Assembly: GCA_040878115.1 (NCBI GenBank)
Contig: JBBDMV010000155.1
Span: forward strand, 1-11,325
DNA: 11,325 nucleotides
Direction of reading: 5' to 3'
Source: JBBDMU01 sp040878115
GTDB taxonomy: Bacteria > Bacteroidota > Rhodothermia > Balneolales > Natronogracilivirgulaceae
Positions 1 to 7,252 of this stretch are shown piece after piece (positions within the stretch are counted from its first letter, which is position 1; the number at the start of each line of letters is the position of its first letter). The notes below the pieces were generated by a model. It was given only the letters and a program-made list of their open reading frames with translations. It did no database searches and had not been told where the DNA came from. Made by a program: the position numbers and the translations under genes.

Positions 1-9
1 GATTTTTTG

Positions 10-35
10 TTACTTTTGCATCAAGGCAAAAGTAA
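10..35. repeat. Perfect 10-bp palindrome (stem-loop), dispersed-repeat type
   Basis: Arms TTACTTTTGC (10-19) and GCAAAAGTAA (26-35) are perfectly complementary around a 6-nt loop, ATCAAG. A T-run lies just before the left arm (3-8) and A residues follow the right arm. From memory, very similar intergenic palindromes occur in many copies in Bacteroidota genomes; I cannot count copies here. It does not look like a classical terminator, because the T-run precedes the hairpin on + and no T-tract follows it on either strand. The left side may be cut by the window edge. Confidence 0.6.
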
Positions 36-167
36 AGCGCTATGGAATTCATGAACCCTGAACACTCCCATAAACACCTTCAAATCTCATAAGCCTCCCA
101 GTTCCATCACACACCGGGCGAGACGCCTGTATCAGTGTTTAGGGTGGTTCTACGGGGCAACTTTTAC

Positions 168-199
168 TTTGCATATAATCGCCTTATTGGCTAACTTTC
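168..199 (+). promoter_or_regulatory. Probable atpD promoter, Bacteroidota type
   Basis: TTTG at 168-171 (-33 element) is followed after 20 bp by TAACTTTC at 192-199, which matches 7 of 8 positions of the TAnnTTTG -7 consensus. Transcription would start near 206 and give a leader of about 56 nt before the atpD start. The rest of 36-261 shows no gene that I can support. The match is by eye, and no transcription data are available. Confidence 0.5.
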
Positions 200-261
200 A
201 AAGCTTTACTGAACGGGATATTATTACCTCAAAGAGATATTAAATAACAAATTGCAATTCA

Positions 262-1755
262 ATGAATAAGGGACAAATTTCACAAATTATCGGGCCGGTT
301 GTTGATGTTGACTTTAAAGAAGGACAGATACCTTCGCTGAGACACGCGCTCCTAATTGAGCGTGAAGGACAGGACGATCTAACATTAGAAGTAGCCCAGC
401 ACCTGGGCGAAAACAGAGTGCGGACCATTGCCATGGATTCTACTGACGGACTGGTACGCGGCATGGAGGTACTCGATACGGCGGCATCAATATCCATGCC
501 GATCGGCGAGGATATCCGCGGTCGTCTTTTCAATGTCGTCGGTAGATCTATCGATGGTATCAAACCACCTAAAGGTGATAAAACCTATCCCATTCACCGT
601 CCGGCTCCCGAGTTTACCGAACTCTCTGCGAGTACCGAGATGCTGGAAACGGGAATCAAGGTGATCGATTTGCTTTGTCCCTATGCAAAAGGTGGTAAAA
701 TTGGATTATTTGGTGGTGCCGGTGTTGGTAAAACAGTACTTATTCAGGAACTGATCAACAACATTGCCAAGCAGCACGGTGGACTATCCGTTTTTGCCGG
801 TGTTGGTGAGCGTACCCGTGAGGGAAATGATTTGCTCCGTGAATTCATTGAATCCGGTGTTATCAACTACGGTGACGAATTTAAAAAAGCCCTGGAAGAA
901 ACAGGTGAATGGGATTTGAGCAAAGTAGATACTGAGGCTTTGAAAACCTCACAAGCTACCCTGGTATTCGGCCAGATGAACGAGCCCCCGGGAGCCCGTG
1001 CACGTGTGGCGCTTTCCGGACTGACCGTTGCCGAATACTTTCGCGATGAAGTCAGCCGTGACATCCTTTTCTTTGTGGATAACATATTCAGGTTTACCCA
1101 AGCCGGTTCGGAAGTATCCGCACTGCTTGGCCGTATGCCATCTGCCGTAGGTTACCAGCCAACGCTGGCTTCTGAAATGGGTGACCTTCAGGAGCGTATT
1201 ACTTCTACAACTTCAGGGTCTATTACCTCGGTACAAGCTATTTATGTTCCGGCTGATGACTTGACTGATCCTGCTCCGGCCACGACATTTACTCACCTTG
1301 ACGCAACTACTGTGCTAAGCCGTGCGCTTACCGCTATCGGTATTTATCCTGCAGTAGACCCCTTGGATTCTTCTTCACGGATACTGGACCCCATCGCCAT
1401 CGGCGAAGATCACTATAATACAGCCCAGAATGTTAAAGAGTTGTTGCAACGTTATAAAGATCTGCAGGATATTATCGCTATTCTTGGAATGGACGAGTTA
1501 TCTGATGAAGATAAACTCACTGTATCCAGAGCACGTCGCGTTCAGCGTTTCCTGAGCCAGCCATTCTTCGTGGCCTCTCAGTTTACCGGTTTGGAAGGTA
1601 AATACGTGAGCATTGCCGATTCAATTAAAGGCTTTAAAATGATCATGGAGGGTGAACTTGACCACCTTCCGGAAAACGCGTTTCACCTTGTAGGCAGCAT
1701 TGAAGATGCGATTGCAAAAGGTGAGAAAATATTGGCAGATGTTGAAAATGCGTAA
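262..1755 (+). CDS. atpD: F0F1 ATP synthase subunit beta
   Basis: Catalytic beta subunit of the F1 sector (EC 7.1.2.2), a peripheral complex on the cytoplasmic face of the membrane. The 497-residue product shows the P-loop GGAGVGKT at 151-158, the catalytic glutamate in GERTREGND (E183), GQMNEPPGARARVALSG at about 237-253, the Walker B strand ending at D273, the family signature around PAVDPLDSSS (363-372) and a DELSEED-equivalent DELSDED (411-417). It is longer than the roughly 460-residue enterobacterial protein because of an insertion at about 198-230, between GERTREGND and GQMNEPPG. I recall this insertion as usual for Bacteroidota. The ATG start fits the family N-terminus (IGPVVDVDF follows). 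atpC lies 57 bp downstream; the other ATP synthase genes are not in the window. Confidence 0.98.
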   Translation: MNKGQISQIIGPVVDVDFKEGQIPSLRHALLIEREGQDDLTLEVAQHLGENRVRTIAMDSTDGLVRGMEVLDTAASISMPIGEDIRGRLFNVVGRSIDGIKPPKGDKTYPIHRPAPEFTELSASTEMLETGIKVIDLLCPYAKGGKIGLFGGAGVGKTVLIQELINNIAKQHGGLSVFAGVGERTREGNDLLREFIESGVINYGDEFKKALEETGEWDLSKVDTEALKTSQATLVFGQMNEPPGARARVALSGLTVAEYFRDEVSRDILFFVDNIFRFTQAGSEVSALLGRMPSAVGYQPTLASEMGDLQERITSTTSGSITSVQAIYVPADDLTDPAPATTFTHLDATTVLSRALTAIGIYPAVDPLDSSSRILDPIAIGEDHYNTAQNVKELLQRYKDLQDIIAILGMDELSDEDKLTVSRARRVQRFLSQPFFVASQFTGLEGKYVSIADSIKGFKMIMEGELDHLPENAFHLVGSIEDAIAKGEKILADVENA

Positions 1756-1812
1756 TGGAGACGCTTTTTTCACTGCAAATTTAATGCTCCGGAATATTAA
1801 GAATTATAATTA

Positions 1813-2091
1813 ATGAAACCATTCAACGCGCAAATAGTGACACCTACCGGAACCGTTTTTAACGGTGAAACAACAGGTCTTCAGATGCCCGGCGTCAACG
1901 GCAAATTCGAAGTGAAATATAATCACGCCAGCCTGATCGCCCTGGTAACCGAAGGCAAAGCCCGACTTCTGCACAGCGACAAAAGCGAAGAAATTTATGC
2001 CATTGGCACTGGTTTTGTGGAAGTTCATGATAATAGTGTTATCTTGATGACTGAATCTGCTAAAAAGGAAACAACAGAAGAGAAATACTAA
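1813..2091 (+). CDS. atpC: F0F1 ATP synthase subunit epsilon (short form)
   Basis: Epsilon subunit of the ATP synthase central stalk, which couples F1 to the c-ring. The 92 residues cover only the N-terminal beta-sandwich domain: the opening IVTPTGTVFNGE, then MPGVNGKFEVKYNHASLIALVTEG and a late beta-strand region GTGFVEVHDNSVILM. The C-terminal two-helix domain present in the roughly 139-residue E. coli protein is absent, with only a charged tail (ESAKKETTEEKY). Such short forms are, to my knowledge, normal in Bacteroidota, so I do not read this as damage. Loss of those helices implies loss of the inhibitory epsilon conformation (inference). It follows atpD by 57 bp and is almost certainly co-transcribed with it. 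Confidence 0.95.
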   Translation: MKPFNAQIVTPTGTVFNGETTGLQMPGVNGKFEVKYNHASLIALVTEGKARLLHSDKSEEIYAIGTGFVEVHDNSVILMTESAKKETTEEKY

Positions 2092-2098
2092 TCATCGC

Positions 2099-2124
2099 GA
2101 TGCCACCGGGGGCAGGTTGGCATC
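2099..2124 (+). other. GC-rich hairpin between atpC and the epimerase gene
   Basis: GATGCCACC (2099-2107) can pair with GGTTGGCATC (2115-2124) through nine base pairs and one bulged T, leaving a GGGGGCA loop. No T-tract follows, so it is not a standard intrinsic terminator. It sits 7 nt after the atpC stop and 20 nt before the epimerase start. It could modulate readthrough, protect the upstream mRNA 3' end, or be an incidental structure. Confidence 0.4.
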
Positions 2125-2144
2125 ACTTAAATATCTTATTCATC

Positions 2145-3101
2145 ATGCAAACCATTCTAGTAACCGGAGGCGCAGGCTTCATCGGGTCACATCTTTGTGA
2201 CAAGCTGGTCAGCGAGGGACGAACCGTTATATGCCTGGACAACTTCGATGATTTTTACGAACGGTCCATTAAGGAACGTAACCTTGAAGACCTGAATAAA
2301 CAGCAGAACTTCAAGCTTGTAGAAGGAGATATCCGTGATCTTGATCTGCTTGATCAGTTATTCGCCGCGCACAATTTCGATCTGGTCATTCATCTTGCCG
2401 CCAAAGCGGGGGTGAGGCCATCCATTACCGACCCTGTTTTGTATCAGGATGTGAACCTGCGGGGCACCCAGTATATTCTGGATTGCATGAAGAAATACGA
2501 AGTTAGTAAATTACTTTTTGCTTCTTCATCATCCGTCTATGGCGGCAATACAAAAGTGCCGTTTTCTGAACAGGATGAAGTAAACAACCCCATTTCTCCC
2601 TATGCGGCTACAAAACGAGCCGGGGAGTTGATGTGCTATACGTATCATCATCTATACAACATTAATGTAGCCTGCCTGAGATTCTTCACGGTTTACGGAC
2701 CGCGGCAAAGGCCTGAAATGGCTATTCATAAATTCACCCGGCTTATCCATGCCGGCGAAGAGCTCCCTGCTTTCGGTGACGGCAGTACCCGCCGCGATTA
2801 TACGTATGTGGATGATATCATTCAGGGTATCGCAAAAATTGCCGAGAAGGATTTCACCTACGATATCATCAATCTCGGTGAATCGCAGACCATCACCCTG
2901 AAAGAGCTTATTGATGCCATTGGTAAAAACCTGGGCATCCTGCCCAAAATAAACTGGCTTCCTGAACAACCCGGTGATGTATCGATAACGTATGCCGACG
3001 TATCCAAAGCAAGGGCCGAATATGGTTATAAACCAACAACAAACGTTGATACCGGAGTTGGTAAATTTATTGAGTGGTATCACGCCATGGTGGAAGCTTG
3101 A
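2145..3101 (+). CDS. NAD-dependent epimerase/dehydratase (nucleotide-sugar 4-epimerase type, extended SDR)
   Basis: A cytoplasmic extended short-chain dehydrogenase acting on a nucleotide sugar; UDP-glucuronate or UDP-glucose 4-epimerase is the likeliest activity. From the chosen ATG the product has 318 residues. The NAD-binding GGAGFIG motif is at 8-14, an acidic D32 ends the second strand, serines 127-130 precede VYGG, and the catalytic pair is Y153/K157 in SPYAATK. GVRPSI (89-94), FFTVYGPRQRPEMAIHKF (180-197) and GDGSTRRDYTYVDD (211-224) are typical of UDP-glucuronate 4-epimerase-like enzymes. The upstream in-frame ATG at 2100 would add 15 residues lacking family character, so 2145, directly before ILVTGG, was chosen. 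Substrate cannot be fixed from motifs alone. The next gene, a membrane protein, starts 31 bp downstream and is probably in the same transcript. Confidence 0.9.
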   Translation: MQTILVTGGAGFIGSHLCDKLVSEGRTVICLDNFDDFYERSIKERNLEDLNKQQNFKLVEGDIRDLDLLDQLFAAHNFDLVIHLAAKAGVRPSITDPVLYQDVNLRGTQYILDCMKKYEVSKLLFASSSSVYGGNTKVPFSEQDEVNNPISPYAATKRAGELMCYTYHHLYNINVACLRFFTVYGPRQRPEMAIHKFTRLIHAGEELPAFGDGSTRRDYTYVDDIIQGIAKIAEKDFTYDIINLGESQTITLKELIDAIGKNLGILPKINWLPEQPGDVSITYADVSKARAEYGYKPTTNVDTGVGKFIEWYHAMVEA

Positions 3102-3132
3102 GCTAATTGGCTACACCTGAATTACAGGAAAT

Positions 3133-4092
3133 TTGAGATTTAACCCTAAACGCCTTCTGCCCATAATTGGGATCACTATCTTTATAGTGGCCCTTTGGGT
3201 CCTGAAAAACGAAGTTCAGCATTTTCAATGGGATGATATCGAGCGGCATCTCCTTGATCTTCCGGGTTATCGAATCTTTTTTGCTGTATGCCTGACGGCA
3301 ATGCTCTACACTGTTTTGACGGGTTACGATTATATGGGGACCCGTTATGCGGGCTCCCATATTGGTTATCGAAAAGTTGCATTGGCTTCATTTTTGGGTT
3401 ATGCTTTCAGCCATAATATAACTCCATCGCTGGTAATGGGTGCTTCGGCGCGTTTCCGGGTGTATTCTAATCATGGCTTAACGCCCATTCAGGTTACACA
3501 GATCGTAGGCTTTTGTGCGTTATCACTGTGGGTTGGCTTTTTGCTGATTGGTTCATTTGTTTTTCTTTTCCTGCCACTCACCATACCAGATGACCTGGGT
3601 ATGCCATTTGAGAGCCTGAAGGTTGTCGGCTGTATATTTCTGGTGATCTTGACTACCTATATTGTGGCCAGTATTAAGGTAAAAAAAACATTCCGTATAG
3701 GGAGCAAGAAGTTCAATCTGCCGTCGATCCATCAGGTGTTCGGTCAAATATCGATATCCTCGATGGACTGGATTATTTCGGCGGGCATATTATTTATGCT
3801 GCTGCCATTGGATAGTGGGATTGGATTTTTCCTGTTTCTCGGCATGTACATGTTGAGTTTTATGGCTGGAATTCTAAGCCAGGTACCCGGTGGGCTCGGT
3901 GTTTTTGAAACCATCATGGTTCTGCTTATGACACCTTATATGGAAGCTGATGAAGTACTTAGTTCCCTTCTTGTTTTCCGGGCTTTGTATTATTTCACAC
4001 CATTACTGATCGCATCAATCACACTAGTTATTTACGAGACCATCCAAAGGCGAAGGAAAGCTATAATAAAAGAGGAAAGCACTATAATCTAA
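3133..4092 (+). CDS. UPF0104/YbhN-type integral membrane protein (lysylphosphatidylglycerol synthase TM domain family)
   Basis: A 319-residue polytopic membrane protein. Hydrophobic segments lie at about 8-24, 46-62, 83-103, 123-148, 163-182, 208-226, 229-249, 257-268 and 276-302. It resembles the flippase-like membrane half of MprF and stand-alone YbhN/AglD-like proteins: the charged ARFRVYSNHGLTP loop (106-118), QVPGGLGVFE (250-259) and VFRALYYFTPLL (281-292) are characteristic. There is no C-terminal aminoacyl-transferase domain, so lysine transfer to lipid is not expected. The start is TTG at 3133: an in-frame stop lies at 3118-3120 and the next ATG codons fall inside the second membrane segment. 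AGGA at 3126-3129 is close upstream. Position after a sugar epimerase suggests a role in envelope lipid or glycan handling, but the substrate is unknown. Confidence 0.85.
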   Translation: MRFNPKRLLPIIGITIFIVALWVLKNEVQHFQWDDIERHLLDLPGYRIFFAVCLTAMLYTVLTGYDYMGTRYAGSHIGYRKVALASFLGYAFSHNITPSLVMGASARFRVYSNHGLTPIQVTQIVGFCALSLWVGFLLIGSFVFLFLPLTIPDDLGMPFESLKVVGCIFLVILTTYIVASIKVKKTFRIGSKKFNLPSIHQVFGQISISSMDWIISAGILFMLLPLDSGIGFFLFLGMYMLSFMAGILSQVPGGLGVFETIMVLLMTPYMEADEVLSSLLVFRALYYFTPLLIASITLVIYETIQRRRKAIIKEESTII

Positions 4093-4150
4093 TGATGTTA
4101 ACTAAAATAACGAATATGGAATGCGGTTACATAACGATGAACTCAGACAA

Positions 4151-4181
4151 TTTTTTATTTGAACATCAAAGGTCTATATTG
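4151..4181 (+). promoter_or_regulatory. Candidate promoter for pcm
   Basis: TTTT (4151-4154), 20 bp of spacer, then TATATTG (4175-4181), an imperfect version of TAnnTTTG. The predicted start near 4188 would leave about 20 nt before the TTG at 4208. It lies in the 115-bp gap after the UPF0104 gene, the widest gap so far in this gene series. Both elements deviate from consensus, so this is only a candidate. Confidence 0.25.
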
Positions 4182-4207
4182 CCAATTTGCCTAAAGGAAT
4201 AAGAAAT

Positions 4208-4867
4208 TTGAACAGTAGCAGAAACGAAGATTTGAAATTTAAAAGACGCAGGATGGCCCTGGTTGATGAACTACGTGAAAAAGGAATCCGGTATGAAAAC
4301 GTATTGGCCGCCTTTGATAACGTGCCCAGACATATTTTTGTCGATTCCGCCCTGGCTGATAAAGCTTATCAGGACACAGCCCTCCCCATTGAAATGGGAC
4401 AGACCATTTCCCAACCCTACACTGTTGCGCGTCAGACCGAGCTCCTGAATGTGCGTTCAGGAGATAAAATCCTTGAAATTGGCACCGGATCAGGCTATCA
4501 ATGCGCCATTTTATGTGAAATGGGAGCTAAAGTATTTAGCATCGAACGCCATAGAGAACTCTACGAACGTTCCAGAATACTCATGCGCAAGCTCAATTAC
4601 AGACCGACATTAAAAGCCGATGACGGCAGCCTTGGGTGGTCGGCCTATGCGCCTTACCAAAGCATCGTCGTAACAGCCGGGGCACCCGCTATGCCCGAAA
4701 ACCTTATTAAACAGCTTGAAGTAGGTGGATGCCTGATCGTGCCTGTCGGAGATGCGAAGCAGCAGGTCATGCACCGCATCACACGCATCGGTGAAGATGA
4801 ATACGAGGACGAGCATTTTTCTAACTTTAAGTTTGTACCTTTAATCGGTGAAAGGGGATGGAAGTGA
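4208..4867 (+). CDS. pcm: Protein-L-isoaspartate O-methyltransferase
   Basis: Cytoplasmic SAM-dependent repair enzyme (EC 2.1.1.77) that methylates L-isoaspartyl residues in aged proteins. With the chosen start it has 219 residues. The N-terminal NVLAAFDNVPRHIFV (31-45) and GQTISQPYTVA (64-74) are the family-specific substrate-side motifs. SAM motif I is LEIGTGSGYQ (89-98), E113 follows the second strand, DDGSLGW (138-144) and IVVTAGAP (153-160) follow, and the protein ends with FVPLIGERGW. Start: TTG at 4208 has AAGGA at 4195-4198, nine nucleotides upstream, whereas TTG 4187 has no well-placed ribosome site and ATG 4253 would cut into the N-terminal helix. The start is therefore likely but not certain. 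Directly downstream lies the repeat cluster. Confidence 0.93.
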   Translation: MNSSRNEDLKFKRRRMALVDELREKGIRYENVLAAFDNVPRHIFVDSALADKAYQDTALPIEMGQTISQPYTVARQTELLNVRSGDKILEIGTGSGYQCAILCEMGAKVFSIERHRELYERSRILMRKLNYRPTLKADDGSLGWSAYAPYQSIVVTAGAPAMPENLIKQLEVGGCLIVPVGDAKQQVMHRITRIGEDEYEDEHFSNFKFVPLIGERGWK

Positions 4868-4875
4868 GGGGTTGG

Positions 4876-4987
4876 TTGTACGCTTTGCTGTTATGGGTTG
4901 TTGGTTGTAGGTGAATAGTCAACCAAGCTTCGGTAAGCGCCCGTTTGGTGAAACGAAACATACAACCCACAACAGCGAAGCGTACAA
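4876..4987. repeat. 25-bp imperfect inverted repeat after pcm
   Basis: Positions 4876-4900 and 4963-4987 are reverse complements over 25 bp with two mismatches. Both carry the same 14-bp core: AGCAAAGCGTACAA read on - at 4889-4876, and AGCGAAGCGTACAA on + at 4974-4987. The 62-nt middle contains a nested 7-bp hairpin (TTGGTTG 4901-4907 with CAACCAA 4920-4926) and a 4-bp one (GCTT 4927-4930 with AAGC 4935-4938). It begins 8 nt after the pcm stop. The RNA could fold into a long branched structure and stabilise or terminate the pcm message. No T-tract follows. Confidence 0.7.
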
Positions 4988-5064
4988 ATAACTACAGCGA
5001 AGCGTACAAATTAATGAAAACCAACAAAAGCGAAGCGTACAACCCACAAAAGCGAAGCGTACAA
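4974..5064 (+). repeat. Four direct copies of a 14-bp repeat
   Basis: AGCGAAGCGTACAA occurs identically at 4974-4987, 4996-5009, 5029-5042 and 5051-5064. Start-to-start distances are 22, 33 and 22 bp, all multiples of 11. The 22-bp unit begins with a looser CCCACAAA/C-like segment before copies 1, 3 and 4. The last two copies fall inside the reading frame of the DUF368 gene and are read there in two different frames, so the repetition is at DNA level, not protein level. The repeat could be a protein-binding array or a dispersed intergenic repeat family. Confidence 0.85.
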
Positions 5065-6186
5065 CCAGCCAACTCTATAGACGAAACCGAACTCAAAGAA
5101 GCCCCTTCCATTATCGTTAAAGGCTTTTGCATGGGCTCTGCGGATGTGGTTCCGGGGGTGAGCGGAGGGACAATGGCCTTGATCCTGGGGATTTATTACA
5201 GGCTGATCAATGCCATCAAAAGTGTGGATATTCAGTTTTTCAGGCTTTTGTTGTCTTTTAAAATCGCCGAGGCTCTGCGGCAGGTACATTTCTTCTTTTT
5301 GGGCAGCCTGTTTGCCGGGATCATTGCGGCTGTGGTGTTCTTTACCCGGGTGGTTCCGTTGCCTGTGCTCATCCACACCAACCCGGAACCGGTTTACGGG
5401 TTGTTTTTCGGACTAATTGCCGGGTCTGTTTATTTGTTGATCAAGTCATTGCCACAGTTTGGATGGGAGGAGGCTTTGTTTCTATTAGGCGGAACAGTAT
5501 TCGGGTTTTGGGTGGTTAATCTGGTGCCTACCGACACGCCTGAAAACGCACTTTTTGTATTTGCTACCGGAGCTATCGCCATTACCGCCATGGTGCTTCC
5601 GGGAATTTCCGGCTCGTTCATGCTGCTGATCCTCCGGAAGTATGATTATATTTTATCTAACATTGCTCTGCTGGGCACGGCCGAAACCCTTGAAGCCTTG
5701 ACCGTCCTGGTGCCGTTCGGGCTTGGGATGATAGCAGGTGTTGCCGCTTTTACCAGGTTATTATCCTGGTTGCTTGACCGATTCTATATTCGCACCATTT
5801 GTATTTTAGTAGGCTTCATGATAGGATCACTATACGTGATCTGGCCGTTTCAGGAACGTGAATTTGTAGAAATTGTAGAAACTGAAGTGGTAAACGTTAC
5901 TGATGAGCGCGTGCAATCTCTGTTGAAAGACCCTGAGAATGAGCGCCTTACGGAGTACCAGCGTATCAGCTCCGTCATCAATACGGACGCTCCGGTTGAT
6001 GAACAGATGGTTGAACTGGAAACCGTCAAAAGGAAATTAGCCGGTAGCGATCCTTTCTTCCCTGACCTTCAGAATCCAAATCAGGATGAACGGCTTTATG
6101 AAGGCAGGGCCAGCCTCTATATGGGCTTTCTATTCATGCTGGGAGGATTTGGCCTGGTATGGGTATTAGGTCGCATGGCAAGGTAA
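5014..6186 (+). CDS. DUF368 family membrane protein (putative undecaprenyl-phosphate translocase)
   Basis: A polytopic inner-membrane protein of 390 residues from the chosen ATG. The family is reported to include undecaprenyl-phosphate translocases (PopT) that recycle the lipid carrier of cell-wall and glycan synthesis; I infer that role here. The family's paired motifs are present: GSADVVPGVSGGTMALILG at about 41-59 and a related MVLPGISGSFMLLIL at about 193-207, showing the internal duplication. Several hydrophobic helices surround them. A hydrophilic, acidic stretch of roughly 85 residues (about 279-363) separates the last two membrane segments and looks unusually long. The first 20 or so residues come from the repeat array. 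A TTG at 4945 would add 23 more repeat-derived residues; ATG 5131 lies inside the conserved motif, so 5014 is preferred. No convincing ribosome site is seen. Confidence 0.88.
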   Translation: MKTNKSEAYNPQKRSVQPANSIDETELKEAPSIIVKGFCMGSADVVPGVSGGTMALILGIYYRLINAIKSVDIQFFRLLLSFKIAEALRQVHFFFLGSLFAGIIAAVVFFTRVVPLPVLIHTNPEPVYGLFFGLIAGSVYLLIKSLPQFGWEEALFLLGGTVFGFWVVNLVPTDTPENALFVFATGAIAITAMVLPGISGSFMLLILRKYDYILSNIALLGTAETLEALTVLVPFGLGMIAGVAAFTRLLSWLLDRFYIRTICILVGFMIGSLYVIWPFQEREFVEIVETEVVNVTDERVQSLLKDPENERLTEYQRISSVINTDAPVDEQMVELETVKRKLAGSDPFFPDLQNPNQDERLYEGRASLYMGFLFMLGGFGLVWVLGRMAR

Positions 6187-6249
6187 ACTAAATACCTTGA
6201 GGGATTGTTTGTCGTTAAACAACATAAAGCGTTTAATAATCCATTCATC

Positions 6250-7239
6250 ATGAAAGACCTCAATCGAATACTTATTCCGACTGATTTTTCGGAAGGTTCA
6301 CATGCCGCTTATCGATATGCTAATATCGTGACTGATCTCTGCGGAGGGAAAATCAATTTGATCCATGTGGTCCCGACGTTAGAATATTTTAGCCAAAGCA
6401 TGAAAGATGTGGGTTATCCCAGATCTCTGGATCAGGTTACACCGACTCCTGAAGAAGAAATAGTTGCCTGGCTTGAGAAAGATCTGCTTGAATATTTTGA
6501 TACAGAGCATCAGGGAGAGGTCATTATCAAAACGGGTAGAAAACCTTCCCAGGAAATTGTTCAGGAAGCCGAGGGTGATCCATATGACCTAGTCATCATG
6601 GGTAAAAAGGGAATGCACCAAAGCCCAATGATGGGCAATGTAACCGAAAAGGTAGTTCGCCACTCATCCAAACCTGTTTTAAGCGTGAATCGTGACGTGC
6701 GACCTGATAGGATCAAGCGATTACTGGTACCCACTGATTATTCTAATTATTCCCTTCAGGCTTTGCATCCGGCTATTTTGCTTGCTTCAGGGATGAAGGG
6801 AGAAATAATTCTTTTCCATGTGCTTGAATTATTCGGATCACCGGCCGAGAACGAGCCCATGATCCCCGAGCAGGATGTGGAAGATGCCGTCAGGATGAAG
6901 TTGATCAACAGGGTAGACACTTACCTACAGTCCCGATCGGACTGGGACAGGGAGTTGGTGTACGATCGAAATGGGCGATCGGGGCATATACTGGTTAAGG
7001 ATAAAGATGGTGAAGAGAAAATACCTTTTTCCATAGTTGTTCAACGTGGCGTGGGTGCCCATCACAGCATTACGGATTACGCCGCTGATCATGCCGACCT
7101 TACAATCATCAACACCCACGGGCAAAGTGGGTTTTCCAGGATTTTTATGGGCTCAACCACAGAAAGGGTTATACACCAGGCCGAAAAGCCGGTGTTATCA
7201 ATAAGAGCTGAGGAAGAGGCGGCGGCGGTTGATGAGTAG
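6250..7239 (+). CDS. Universal stress protein, tandem UspA domains
   Basis: A 329-residue cytoplasmic protein made of two UspA folds. Domain 1 (about 4-147) opens with RILIPTDFSEGSHAA and ends with GKKGMHQSPMMGNVTEKVV and KPVLSV. Domain 2 (about 156-318) opens with RLLVPTDYSNYSLQA and ends with HGQSGFSRIFMGSTTERVI and KPVLSI. Both closing motifs resemble the ATP-binding G-x2-G-x9-G(S/T) pattern; domain 2 fits it better. Domain 2 has extra charged sequence at about 230-262 (a DKDGEEK loop). Such tandem proteins are associated with stress survival and nucleotide binding; no specific target can be named. An upstream in-frame TTG at 6205 would add 15 residues without domain character, so ATG 6250 was chosen. 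Its stop lies 13 bp from the stop of the convergent kinase gene. Confidence 0.93.
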   Translation: MKDLNRILIPTDFSEGSHAAYRYANIVTDLCGGKINLIHVVPTLEYFSQSMKDVGYPRSLDQVTPTPEEEIVAWLEKDLLEYFDTEHQGEVIIKTGRKPSQEIVQEAEGDPYDLVIMGKKGMHQSPMMGNVTEKVVRHSSKPVLSVNRDVRPDRIKRLLVPTDYSNYSLQALHPAILLASGMKGEIILFHVLELFGSPAENEPMIPEQDVEDAVRMKLINRVDTYLQSRSDWDRELVYDRNGRSGHILVKDKDGEEKIPFSIVVQRGVGAHHSITDYAADHADLTIINTHGQSGFSRIFMGSTTERVIHQAEKPVLSIRAEEEAAAVDE

Positions 7240-7252
7240 CGTGTAGTAGAAC

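Noticed and set aside
867..1085. Minus-strand reading frame inside atpD
   Set aside because: Antisense shadow of a highly conserved gene; no independent evidence.
1813..2091. Truncated, non-functional atpC
   Set aside because: The missing C-terminal helices match the short epsilon form known in this bacterial group; the N-terminal domain is complete.
4974..5064. CRISPR array
   Set aside because: The repeats are only 14 bp, the spacers are 8, 19 and 8 bp and partly similar to each other, and there are no cas genes nearby.
2145..7239. Dedicated polysaccharide biosynthesis cluster
   Set aside because: Only one sugar-nucleotide enzyme and no glycosyltransferase, Wzx or Wzy is present, so the envelope theme is only suggestive.
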